Assembly: GCA_023399275.1 (NCBI GenBank)
Contig: JAEWQH010000093.1
Coordinates: 1 to 38,232, forward strand
Source of the DNA: Bacillota bacterium
GTDB lineage: Bacteria > Bacillota > Clostridia > Christensenellales > CAG-138
Direction of reading: 5' to 3'
Length of the DNA stretch: 38,232 nucleotides
The notes under the pieces were generated by a model that made no database searches, was not told where the DNA came from, and worked only from the letters and a program-made list of their open reading frames with translations. Positions 7,572 to 15,434 of the stretch are shown in pieces (positions within the stretch are counted from its first letter, which is position 1; every line of letters starts with the position of its first letter). The translations under genes and the position numbers were made by a program.

Positions 7572-7601
7572 AGTATAGCATGCAATTTTCTTTGGATGCA
7601 A
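7572..7601 (-). promoter_or_regulatory. Sigma-A-type promoter for the leader RNA / rsgA unit
   Basis: On the minus strand, -35 TTGCAT (7596-7601), an 18-base spacer and -10 TATACT (7572-7577). It sits in an AT-rich block between crcB and the structured leader. Confidence 0.55.
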
Positions 7602-7669
7602 GCGCAAAATGCAATAAAAAATCATATATTTTTTTCGGACGTAACAAACAGACGGTATATACCCTAATA

Positions 7670-7699
7670 AATAAAAACAGCAAGCCTGCCGGCGGAGCT
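7670..7699 (-). terminator. Probable terminator after crcB
   Basis: On the minus strand, AGC-tcc-GCC and GGC-tt-GCT form a short, interrupted stem (7679-7699) followed by GTTTTTATTTATT. Confidence 0.5.
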
Positions 7700-7761
7700 A
7701 GCCCCCAAATCTGTTGACCGGTGAGGGCGCTACAGATGCTTTGCCGCTCCAAATCGACGCT

Positions 7762-8136
7762 TCAGCGCACGAGCGCGCCCGCGCCGAACACGGCGAGCAC
7801 GCAAAGGACGACGCTCAACAGCATGTACAGCAGGGCGGTAAAGGGCTTCCCGCCGGAAAGCAGGGTGTGTGCCTCAAGCGCGAAGGTGGAAAACGTTGTG
7901 AATCCGCCGCAGACGCCGACCTTAAGAAACAGCAGCGTGCGCGGATCCAGCGAGGGCGAGCGCCCGGCAAGAGCCATGATAAGCCCGAGCACAAACGCGC
8001 CGAGCACGTTGATGCCGAGCGTAACGAGCGGGAAGCCGCTTTCGTGGCGCAGCGGTATGAGACTGACGAGATGGCGCAGCACAGAACCGACCGCGCCCCC
8101 AAGCCCTACGAATATGCAATCCAACAACACCGACAC
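7762..8136 (-). CDS. crcB: CrcB/Fluc fluoride channel
   Basis: 124 residues from GTG 8136, preceded by GGGAGATG; ATG 8145 would add three residues but overlaps the ribosome-binding site. Four hydrophobic helices are spaced as in Fluc, which works as a dual-topology dimer exporting fluoride. Signatures: GGAVGSVLRHL near the N-terminus, GINVLGAFVLGL in helix 2 with the conserved Asn, and GVCGGFTTFSTFALE in helix 3, carrying the Phe box and Na-binding TTFST segment. Only one crcB copy is seen, so a homodimer is expected. The gene stands alone with its own terminator. No fluoride riboswitch could be recognised in the roughly 200-base leader. Confidence 0.92.
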   Translation of the reverse strand: MSVLLDCIFVGLGGAVGSVLRHLVSLIPLRHESGFPLVTLGINVLGAFVLGLIMALAGRSPSLDPRTLLFLKVGVCGGFTTFSTFALEAHTLLSGGKPFTALLYMLLSVVLCVLAVFGAGALVR

Positions 8137-8145
8137 GAAGATCAT

Positions 8146-8465
8146 CTCCCGAAGCGTCAACCGCAAGTTTTGCGCATCCGTGCGCACGATGCCATCAGAA
8201 TAGCACGCTACGGACAATCTTGCAAAAAAATCTTCGCACCTTTTCCGGAGGCAAACGAACGATGCCCATATCCAAACATCCCGCGGTGCGCTTTCAAATA
8301 ACACCATACGTGGTAGAACGAAGATGATGCTAAAAAATATCCGAAAAACAGGCTAAAAAGCCGACACATAATATACCATACAAGGTAATCCATGCGCATT
8401 TACGACACTGTGTCCCTGTGCTCCGGCGGCTGCACGAGGCCCGCAGACGCAGGCGCGAATCAAAA
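8146..8465 (-). promoter_or_regulatory. Intergenic region upstream of crcB
   Basis: No gene seen. On the minus strand TGGTATATT (about 8370-8378) fits an extended -10 and would give a leader of over 200 bases to crcB. The leader contains CTGATGGCATCG near its 3' end, which recalls the UGAUG element of fluoride riboswitches. The other conserved pieces (5' hairpin with a pairing loop, AAAC linker) are not evident, so I do not call a riboswitch. Confidence 0.3.
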
Positions 8466-10577
8466 TCAGAGCCGCAGTTCGAGTTTTATGGGGGAAACGC
8501 CTGTGAGCGCGCGGCTGCGCGCGTCCGGCTGGCTCATGCCGATATAGAGCGAGTAGCGCCCGCCGGGGAAAGCGCGGCTGCCGGCTTCGTCCACAACCGT
8601 CAGCGAAGCGGGGACGACGTGCAGCGCAACTTCGGCGGATGCGCCCGTCTTCAGATTGACGCGTGAAAATCCGCAGAGGATGGGGTTGGGCGCCGCGTGC
8701 GGAGAGTCCTCGGCCTTGACATAGAGCTGGACGACATCCTCCGTTTCGATCGCGCCGAGGTTTTGCACGCTTGCGCATACGTCCAGCCCTCCATCGGGCG
8801 CCGGTTTCGCGTTTGCCGCGTGCACGCGTACGTCGCCGTACGTCAGCCCGTAGCCGAAGGGATAGAGCGGCGCGCGGTTGAGGTAGCGGTAGGTGCGCCC
8901 CTGCATCGAGTAATCCGTAAACTCCGGCAGGTGCGTCAGATCCGCGTCGTGATAGAACGTCACCGGAAGCTTGCCCGAAGGGGAAACCGCACCAAAGAGC
9001 AGATCGGCAACCGCCTTGCCGCCGCGTGCGCCGGGATACCAGGCGCAGAGCACCGCGCCGGCCCGTTCCTGGGCAAGCGAGAGGTCGATCGCGCTGCCGG
9101 CAAGCAGCACGACTACGGTGGGCTTGCCGAGCGCAAGCACGCGCTCGAGCAGTTCGCGCTGCACCTGCGGCAGCAGCAGATCCGGCTTGTCTCCGGCCTC
9201 CATGCTGTTTCCGTCATCCGGCGCTTCGCCTTCGAGCGTCTCGTCGAGACCGAGCACGAGCAGAACCGCGTCGCTGTGCTCGGCGACGGTGAGCGCCTCC
9301 GAGATGCGGTCGTCGTCAAAGGCGAGCACCTCGGTCTTGCGGCGGTAGAGGTCGCAGCCGGGGGCGTAGAGCACGCGCACGTCATCCGCGCATGCATCCT
9401 GAATGCCCTCGAGAATCGTGATATAGCGTGACGAAGTGCCGTGGTAGTTGCCCGACAGCGCGGCGCGGCTATCCGCGTTTGGCCCGATGACGCCGAGGGT
9501 TTTCAGCGTATCTCGGCGCAGCGGCAGGATGCCGTCGTTTTTGAGCAACACGCAGCTTTTGTGCGCGGCCTGCTGTGCAAGCGCGAGATGCGCGCTGCAC
9601 TCGATCGTTTCATACGGTACGCGGTCATATTCGCTGCCTTCGCCCATGATGCCGAGCAGGTATCGCGTGGTAAAGGCGCGCTCCGCGGCAAGGGCGATCT
9701 GCTCCTGCGCGATCAATCCCTGGTCGAATGCAGATTTGAGCTGCAGGTAGATCGAGCCGCAGTTGATATCACAGCCGCACGCCATGGCAAGCGCGGCGCT
9801 CTCCTCGGGGCTGGCGGTCACGCCATGACCGGTATGGAAATCGACGAGCGCCCAGCAGTCCGACACCACAAACCCCGCAAAGCCCCACCTGCCGCGGAGG
9901 ATATCGACCAGCAGCGTCTTGCTGCCGCAGCAGGGCTCGCCGTTGACGCGGTTGTAGGCGCCCATGACGCTCTCGACCTGCGCGTCTTTGACCAGCGCCT
10001 CAAACGCGGGAAGATAGGTCTCCCACAGGTCCTTCTGCGAGACGACCGCGTTGAAGTGGTGGCGGATTGCCTCCGGCCCGCTGTGCACGGCGTAGTGCTT
10101 GGCGCAGGCGCTGGCGGTCATGACGGATCCTTCGCCCTGCATGCCGCGCACAAAGGCTGTGCCGAGCTCCGCGGTAAGGTAGGGATCCTCACCCAGCGTC
10201 TCGTGGCCGCGGCCCCATCGTGGGTCGCGAAAGATATTGATATTGGGGGAGAAAAACGTCAGGCCCTTATAGATATCCCGATCGCCGCGCTTTGCAAATG
10301 CGTTGTACTTGGCGCGCCCCTCCAGCGCGGTTGCGGCGCTGACGGAGCGTATTGCCTCGCGGTCAAACATGGCGGCCAGCGCGATGGCTTGCGGAAAGCT
10401 TGTGGCTACGCCGGCGCGCGCGACGCCGTGCAGCCCCTCGTTCCACCAGTTGTAGGCCGGCACGCCCAGCCGCTCGATCGCGGGCGCGCCATAGACCAGC
10501 TGAGACATCTGTTCTTCGAGCGTCATCTGCGCCACGAGCGCGCGCGCTTTTGCGCGGGCAGCGTCCCTATTGAACAT
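8466..10577 (-). CDS. GH3-family beta-glycosidase (beta-xylosidase/beta-glucosidase type)
   Basis: 703 residues, ATG 10577 after AGGAGGT. No signal peptide, so probably cytoplasmic. Order: N-terminal TIM barrel with YNWWNEGLHGVAR (42-54), NIFRDPRWGRGHETLGEDP (114-132) and KHYAVHSGPE (160-169); nucleophile Asp240 in GFVVSDCW; an alpha/beta sandwich from about 330 carrying the likely acid/base region; a C-terminal fibronectin-III-like domain (about 590-690). The WWNEGLHG and RDPRWGRG signatures are typical of the GH3 branch holding bacterial beta-xylosidases, so xylo-oligosaccharides are a plausible substrate, but beta-glucosidase activity is common too. It follows the cysteine-desulfurase-like gene by 51 bases. 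Its upstream AT-rich spacer carries two weak TAAGTA matches to the operator motif proposed below. Confidence 0.9.
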   Translation of the reverse strand: MFNRDAARAKARALVAQMTLEEQMSQLVYGAPAIERLGVPAYNWWNEGLHGVARAGVATSFPQAIALAAMFDREAIRSVSAATALEGRAKYNAFAKRGDRDIYKGLTFFSPNINIFRDPRWGRGHETLGEDPYLTAELGTAFVRGMQGEGSVMTASACAKHYAVHSGPEAIRHHFNAVVSQKDLWETYLPAFEALVKDAQVESVMGAYNRVNGEPCCGSKTLLVDILRGRWGFAGFVVSDCWALVDFHTGHGVTASPEESAALAMACGCDINCGSIYLQLKSAFDQGLIAQEQIALAAERAFTTRYLLGIMGEGSEYDRVPYETIECSAHLALAQQAAHKSCVLLKNDGILPLRRDTLKTLGVIGPNADSRAALSGNYHGTSSRYITILEGIQDACADDVRVLYAPGCDLYRRKTEVLAFDDDRISEALTVAEHSDAVLLVLGLDETLEGEAPDDGNSMEAGDKPDLLLPQVQRELLERVLALGKPTVVVLLAGSAIDLSLAQERAGAVLCAWYPGARGGKAVADLLFGAVSPSGKLPVTFYHDADLTHLPEFTDYSMQGRTYRYLNRAPLYPFGYGLTYGDVRVHAANAKPAPDGGLDVCASVQNLGAIETEDVVQLYVKAEDSPHAAPNPILCGFSRVNLKTGASAEVALHVVPASLTVVDEAGSRAFPGGRYSLYIGMSQPDARSRALTGVSPIKLELRL

Positions 10578-10628
10578 AAACTACCTCCTAATAAAAATAA
10601 GTAAAAATTAAGTATCGGAGCAGAAGCT

Positions 10629-11738
10629 TCAGAACTGGTTTTGGATCGCGAAATCGATTGCGTTCGCTGCGGCGTCCGCGTCGCTGAACCGGCTTGCAAA
10701 GCCTGTTGAAAAACGCAGCGTTTCGCCAGCTTCCGCTGCGGAAAGCCCCATTGCGGTGAGCACATGCGAGGGCTCGCGCTCGCCGCCGGCGCAGGCTGCG
10801 CGCGCGGAAGCGCAGATGCCGGCGGCCGAAAGCAGCGGCAGCAGCCGCTCGGCGGGAACGCCGGGAAATCGTATGCTCAGTATGTGCGGTACGCGCGGCA
10901 CGCCTGCCCCGTTGACGCGGCAGGCGGGATAAAGCGCGGCAAGCCGCTCCTCCAGCCGGTTGCGAACGGTCGGAAGGGTTGGAATCACGATGCAGCGCAG
11001 CATCTCTGCAAAGCCTGCGATCGCTGGCAGGTTCTCTGTTCCCGGACGCAGGGAGCGCTCCTGCATACCGCCGAAAAGCAGCGGAATCAGGCGTATTTCA
11101 TTTCGAACATACAAAAAACCGATACCGCGCGGCCCGCCCGTTTTGTATGCGGATACGCTTAGCAAGTCGACCTTCAGCGCGTGTACATCGATCGGGACAT
11201 GGCCGAATGCCGCGACTGCGTCGCAGTGCAGCGGCACACGCATTTCGCGCGTGATCGCGCCGATTTCTGCGATGGGCTGCAATACGCCGGTTTCGTTGTT
11301 TGCCAGTTGCAGGCTCACCAGCACGGTGTCAGGGCGGATGAGGCGGCGCAGCGCCTCGAGCGAATACCGCCCGCACCCGTCGCAGGGAAGAAGTGAGAGG
11401 GAATAGCCCTCCCGCTGCAGCGCGTGCGCGCAGGCAAGAACGCTGTGGTGTTCCGTTGCGCCCAAGATGAGGTGCTTTCCCCTATGGCTTGCGTGCAAAA
11501 CACCGGAAAGCGCGAGGTTGTTACCTTCCGTCCCGCCGGAAGTGAAAACGATTTCGTCCGTCTCCGCGCCTACCGAGCCGGCAAGCGCAGCCCGGCTTTT
11601 GTGAAGCAGATCTCTGGCGGAATAGCCCATGCTATATAAAGAAGAAGGATTTGCGTAGTATTCGCGCGAAACGGCATCCATCGTGGCGAGAACGGCAGGG
11701 TGGACGGGCGAGGCCGCCGCATAGTCAAGATAGATCAT
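10629..11738 (-). CDS. Cysteine-desulfurase-like (NifS/IscS fold) PLP enzyme with altered active-site residues
   Basis: 369 residues from ATG 11738; GGAG lies 14 bases upstream, a long but usable spacing. NifS-type fold features: YLDYAAASP (3-11), TSGGTEGNN (66-74), TEHHS (95-99), Schiff-base Lys199 in SAYKTGGPRGIGF, RPGTEN (231-236), and the mobile-loop Cys316 in SARAACAGG followed by EPSHVL. Three positions differ from IscS/NifS: the Gln that contacts PLP (DxxQ) is Ala176 (HCDAVAA), the His before the lysine is Tyr198, and the Cys loop lacks the usual SSGSAC form. Cys and Lys are kept, so desulfurase or selenocysteine-lyase chemistry remains possible. No iscU, iscR or thiI is adjacent; the downstream gene is a glycosidase. 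Confidence 0.8.
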   Translation of the reverse strand: MIYLDYAAASPVHPAVLATMDAVSREYYANPSSLYSMGYSARDLLHKSRAALAGSVGAETDEIVFTSGGTEGNNLALSGVLHASHRGKHLILGATEHHSVLACAHALQREGYSLSLLPCDGCGRYSLEALRRLIRPDTVLVSLQLANNETGVLQPIAEIGAITREMRVPLHCDAVAAFGHVPIDVHALKVDLLSVSAYKTGGPRGIGFLYVRNEIRLIPLLFGGMQERSLRPGTENLPAIAGFAEMLRCIVIPTLPTVRNRLEERLAALYPACRVNGAGVPRVPHILSIRFPGVPAERLLPLLSAAGICASARAACAGGEREPSHVLTAMGLSAAEAGETLRFSTGFASRFSDADAAANAIDFAIQNQF

Positions 11739-11820
11739 CTGCGCTTGGTTGACTCCTTTTTGTCTGTGTAATACCATTTTGCCCCATGCGCACGTTCCAG
11801 TCAAGAGTGAAGGCGCGAAA

Positions 11821-11830
11821 TTAAGCTTAA
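11821..11830 (+). promoter_or_regulatory. Operator-like palindrome TTAAGCTTAA
   Basis: A perfect 10-base palindrome 24 bases upstream of the transporter promoter -35. The same motif family recurs at 11858-11869 and at the lacI/xylA divergent region, so a LacI-type repressor site is inferred. Confidence 0.5.
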
Positions 11831-11853
11831 CAAAATTAATTTCAAAAACAATC

Positions 11854-11882
11854 TTGACTTAAACTTAAGCGGAATCTATAAT
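11854..11882 (+). promoter_or_regulatory. Promoter of the ABC transporter operon with an embedded operator
   Basis: -35 TTGACT (11854-11859), a 17-base spacer and -10 TATAAT (11877-11882): a near-consensus sigma-A promoter. CTTAAACTTAAG (11858-11869), a palindrome with two central bases, overlaps the -35 edge and the spacer, where a bound repressor would block RNA polymerase. The untranslated leader is about 115 bases, with AAAGGAGG near the start codon. Confidence 0.75.
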
Positions 11883-12001
11883 GATTATGTCACATCCGTG
11901 TGCACTTCGTGACGAATTCAGGATTCCATCATGCAACCGAATCGAATATCTCCCGTTGTGTACCTTGTGGCGCAATTTTAAAGGAGGAGTATCAGGAAGC
12001 C

Positions 12002-13414
12002 ATGAAAAAGACAATTGCGATCATTCTGTCGCTCGTGCTGGTTTTGGCCACGTTCGCCGGCTGCGCATCCACGCCTGCCGCGGTAGACACCGGTGACGAA
12101 GCAGCAACGCAGACCGCCCAGGAAACCGCCACGGAGGCACCCGTCGTAGCAGGTGAGAAGGGTGTCATCAACATCTACTCGTTTACGGACGAGGTTCCGA
12201 ACATGCTCCAGAAGTACATCGAAGAGCATCCGGACTTCGGCTACACCATCAACGCGACCATCATCGCCACGACCGACGGCCTCTATCAGCCCGCGCTTGA
12301 CCAGGCGCTGGCCGCCGGCGGAGCGGACGCGCCGGACATCTACTGCGCAGAATCCGCTTTCGTCCTCAAGTATACGCAGGGCGACATGAGCAGTTATGCC
12401 GCGCAGTATGCAGACCTCGGCATCGACGTTGACGGCGAAACCGCCGCGGCCGACATCGCCCAGTACACCATCGACATCGGCACCCGCCCGAGCGACAGCG
12501 CGCTCGTAGCCCTCGGCTATCAGGCGACCGGCGGCGCGTTCATCTATCGCCGCTCGCTGGCGATCGACACCTGGGGCACCGACGACCCCGCCACCATCGC
12601 CACCAAGATCGGACCGGGCTGGGATCAGTTCTTCACAGCGGCGGCTGAGCTCAAGGCGAAGGGCTACGGCATCGTCTCCGGCGACGGCGACATTTGGCAC
12701 GCGGTTGAGAACAGCTCCGAAAAGGGCTGGATCGTCGACGGCAAGCTCTACATCGACCCCGCCCGCGAAGAGTTCCTCGATCTGTCCATGAAGCTCAAAG
12801 AAGGCGGCTACTATAACGACACCAAGGATTGGACCGACGCGTGGTACGCCGACATGGCGGGCATCGGTACGCAGCCGATCTTCGGCTTCTTCGGTCCCGC
12901 ATGGCTGATCAACTACGTCATGGCCGGCAACTCCGGCGGCACGAAGGCCGGCGAAGGCACCTACGGCGACTGGGCAGTCTGCGAACCGCCGATCGGCTTC
13001 TTCTGGGGCGGCACGTGGGTGCTGGCCAACAAGGATTCCGAAAAGAAGGAAGCGGTCGGCGAGCTCATCGACTGGATCACCCTCCAGACCGACGAGAACA
13101 GCCTCCAGTATAAGTGGGCAAACGGCACGCTCAACGGCGAAGGCGGCACGAAGGACACCGTCGCGTCCGGAACCGTCATGGCCAAGTCCAACGGCGAGCT
13201 CGACTTCCTCGGCGGACAGAACATGTTTGACGTGTTTGTTCCGGCCAACCAGTTTGCAAACGGCAAGAACCTGACCCAGTACGACGAGACCATCAACAAC
13301 CTCTGGCGTGACCAGGTCCGTCAGTACACAGCCGGAAACGTCACCCGCGACGAGGCGATCGACGCGTTCAAACAGACGGTGCTCGATACGCTGGGCATCG
13401 AAGCAGCGAACTAA
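12002..13414 (+). CDS. ABC transporter sugar-binding lipoprotein (CUT1 type)
   Basis: 470 residues from ATG 12002; AAAGGAGG and a nearer AGGA lie upstream. A lipoprotein signal runs to Cys21 (LATFAGC), followed by a Thr/Ala/Glu-rich linker to about residue 50. The mature part is a type-1 extracellular solute-binding protein: INIYSFTDEVPNM, DAPDIYCAES, WDQFFTAAAELKAKGYG, and a Trp/Tyr-rich ligand region (TDAWYADM, FGFFGPAW, FFWGGTWVLAN). Such proteins deliver oligosaccharides to MalFG-type permeases. The palindrome in its promoter and the glycosidases nearby suggest a xylo- or cello-oligosaccharide ligand; the sequence alone does not prove it. The gene is first in the operon and is followed by an RNA-stabilising hairpin. 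Confidence 0.9.
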   Translation: MKKTIAIILSLVLVLATFAGCASTPAAVDTGDEAATQTAQETATEAPVVAGEKGVINIYSFTDEVPNMLQKYIEEHPDFGYTINATIIATTDGLYQPALDQALAAGGADAPDIYCAESAFVLKYTQGDMSSYAAQYADLGIDVDGETAAADIAQYTIDIGTRPSDSALVALGYQATGGAFIYRRSLAIDTWGTDDPATIATKIGPGWDQFFTAAAELKAKGYGIVSGDGDIWHAVENSSEKGWIVDGKLYIDPAREEFLDLSMKLKEGGYYNDTKDWTDAWYADMAGIGTQPIFGFFGPAWLINYVMAGNSGGTKAGEGTYGDWAVCEPPIGFFWGGTWVLANKDSEKKEAVGELIDWITLQTDENSLQYKWANGTLNGEGGTKDTVASGTVMAKSNGELDFLGGQNMFDVFVPANQFANGKNLTQYDETINNLWRDQVRQYTAGNVTRDEAIDAFKQTVLDTLGIEAAN

Positions 13415-13459
13415 AAGGCGGCTGTTTTCACCGAGCCATAATTGGTATATGATGAATGT

Positions 13460-13486
13460 GGACGGACGGAGTTCTTCCGTCCGTCC
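13460..13486 (+). repeat. Perfect intercistronic hairpin between binding protein and permease
   Basis: GGACGGACGGA (13460-13470) and TCCGTCCGTCC (13476-13486) form an 11-bp perfect stem with a 5-base loop and no T run. The position resembles the stem-loops that protect binding-protein mRNA and limit permease expression in other sugar operons. Confidence 0.75.
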
Positions 13487-13533
13487 GCATCCACATCAAG
13501 CGAATCAAATCTGCGCCATAGGGGGAAGCGGCC

Positions 13534-14520
13534 ATGCCTCGCAACCAAAAAAAGCCGAAGGCGACAAAAGGCATCAGTTACGCAAAATACGGCTATCTGT
13601 TCAGCCTGCCGTTCATGATCGCCTTCATCATCTTCATGCTGTATCCGACGCTGTTCACGGCCGTGATCGGCTTTACGGATTTCAAGGGCGTCGCTACGAC
13701 GACCTTCAGCTTTCTGGAGCATCCGTTTGAGAACTTCATCAGCATCTTCAACAACAAGACGTTCCGCACGTCACTCGTCAATACCATCGTCATTTGGGTG
13801 ATGAACTTCATTCCCCAGATCGGCCTGGCGCTGCTGCTCACGGCGTGGTTTACCAACCGCAGCCGGAAGATCCGTGGCCAGGGGTTGTTTAAAATCCTTT
13901 TTTATCTGCCGAATATCATCACCGCGGCCACGGTTGCGATTCTGTACGGGGCGCTTTTTGGCTACCCCATAGGGCCGGCAAACGATATTCTGCAAACGCT
14001 CGGCATCCTCTCCAAGCCGTTTGACTTCTCCACGAGTCCGTGGGCGGCCAAGATCGTCGTTGCGTTCATCCAATTCTGGCAATGGTACGGGTATACGACC
14101 ATCATACTGATCTCCGGCGTGCTCGGCATCAATCCCGAGCTCTTTGAAGCGGCGGAGATCGACGGGGCAACGCCGAGTCAAACATTCTTTCGGATCACGC
14201 TGCCGTGTATGCGTACCATACTGATCTTTACGCTGATTACAAGCCTCATCGGCGGCTTGAATATGTTTGATATTCCGAAGCTCTACATTTGGAACGGCGG
14301 CCCGGCGAACGCGACCATGACCACGAGCGTGTTCATCTATGCGCAGGCATTCTCCGGCAGCTATCTGTACAACAAAGCGGCTGCGGCGAGCATGATCATG
14401 TTCGTCATCATCGCGGTGCTTTCGGCCGCGACGTTCTTCCTGATGCGGGATCGCTCGGAGGCGCGGGCCAAGCGCGATATGCGCCGGCTGGCAAAGCTAT
14501 CGAAGGGGGCGCCGGTATGA
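13534..14520 (+). CDS. ABC sugar transporter permease, MalF type
   Basis: 328 residues from ATG 13534 after AGGGGGAAG. The N-terminus is Lys-rich and followed by six or so hydrophobic helices beginning YGYLFSLPFMIAFIIFMLYP. The cytoplasmic EAA loop that docks on the ATPase reads EAAEIDGATPSQTFF, followed by RITLPCMRTI. It forms the membrane channel with the next gene; the stop overlaps that gene's ATG (ATGA), implying coupled translation. No ATPase gene is present in the locus, so a shared MsmK/UgpC-type ATPase elsewhere must energise it. Confidence 0.92.
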   Translation: MPRNQKKPKATKGISYAKYGYLFSLPFMIAFIIFMLYPTLFTAVIGFTDFKGVATTTFSFLEHPFENFISIFNNKTFRTSLVNTIVIWVMNFIPQIGLALLLTAWFTNRSRKIRGQGLFKILFYLPNIITAATVAILYGALFGYPIGPANDILQTLGILSKPFDFSTSPWAAKIVVAFIQFWQWYGYTTIILISGVLGINPELFEAAEIDGATPSQTFFRITLPCMRTILIFTLITSLIGGLNMFDIPKLYIWNGGPANATMTTSVFIYAQAFSGSYLYNKAAAASMIMFVIIAVLSAATFFLMRDRSEARAKRDMRRLAKLSKGAPV

Positions 14521-15353
14521 CAAGGAGCAAGAAGAAGAGAAACATCGTCATCTATATCGTCTGCATCATCCTGGGGCTGCTGAGTATCCTGCCGTTTTGG
14601 ATCATGATCGCGAACGCGACGCGCAGCACCTACCAGATCCAGCAGCACGCGATCTCACTGCTGCCCTCGACGCATCTGGCGGATAACCTTGCGGTGCTCA
14701 CGGGGAAGACCTTTAACCCGCTTACGGGCTTTTTCAACTCCCTGATCATCTCGACAGGGGCAACCGTCTGCGCCGTGTATTTTTCGACGCTGACGGCCTA
14801 TGCGCTCGTTGCATATGTATGGAAGATGCGCCAGTCGTTCTTTGGGATGATACTTGCGGTGATGATGATTCCGACGCAGGTCATCAGCATCGGCTTTTAC
14901 CAGTTTATGTACCGCATCGGCATGACCAACAACCTGCTCGCGCTCATACTGCCTGCGATCGCCGCGCCGATGACGGTGTTCTTTATGCGGCAGTATATGC
15001 TGCCGTCGCTGAATCTCGATATCGTCGCCTCGGCGCGCATCGACGGCGCGGGCGAATTCCGCACCTTCAATAGCATCGTGCTGCCGATCATGAAGCCGGC
15101 CATGGCGACGCAGGCCATCTTCACCTATGTCACCAGCTGGAACAGCCTCTTCCTTCCGATGATCCTGCTGACCAAGAAGGAAAACTACACCATGCCGATC
15201 ATGGTCAGCCTGCTCAAGGGAGATATCTACAAGACCGAATACGGCGCAGTGTATCTGGCGCTGACGCTCTCGGTACTGCCGCTGTTTATCGTGTACTTCT
15301 TGCTTTCCAAGTACATCATTGCGGGTGTTGCGCTAGGCTCGGTCAAAGAGTAA
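14517..15353 (+). CDS. ABC sugar transporter permease, MalG type
   Basis: 278 residues from ATG 14517, which overlaps the previous stop; the frame is open far upstream but that part lies inside the MalF-type gene. Hydrophobic helices begin with IVIYIVCIILGLLSILPFW. The EAA-type loop is ASARIDGAGEFRTFNSIVLP, and the C-terminus ends GVALGSVKE, typical of MalG/LacG permeases. It partners the preceding permease. An intrinsic terminator follows 24 bases after the stop. Confidence 0.92.
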   Translation: MTRSKKKRNIVIYIVCIILGLLSILPFWIMIANATRSTYQIQQHAISLLPSTHLADNLAVLTGKTFNPLTGFFNSLIISTGATVCAVYFSTLTAYALVAYVWKMRQSFFGMILAVMMIPTQVISIGFYQFMYRIGMTNNLLALILPAIAAPMTVFFMRQYMLPSLNLDIVASARIDGAGEFRTFNSIVLPIMKPAMATQAIFTYVTSWNSLFLPMILLTKKENYTMPIMVSLLKGDIYKTEYGAVYLALTLSVLPLFIVYFLLSKYIIAGVALGSVKE

Positions 15354-15377
15354 AATCAAACAAAGGATGCGTTTGGA

Positions 15378-15410
15378 GCGCCTGCCCTCCCGCGGAGGCG
15401 GGCGCTTTTT
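15378..15410 (+). terminator. Intrinsic terminator after the permease genes
   Basis: GCGCC-t-GCC-CTCC pairs with GGAG-GC-GGGCGC around a CGC loop and is followed by T5. Read-through is needed if yesL belongs to the same operon. Confidence 0.8.
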
Positions 15411-15434
15411 CGCTCGAAGGAGGCAAGGAGACCC

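Noticed and set aside
7714..8301. 195-codon plus-strand frame opposite crcB
   Set aside because: crcB on the minus strand has clear Fluc motifs and hydrophobic helices; the opposite frame is a charged shadow with no domain.
8146..8380. Fluoride riboswitch upstream of crcB
   Set aside because: A CTGATG segment is present, but the conserved 5' hairpin and the pseudoknot pairing could not be drawn. A covariance-model search would settle it.
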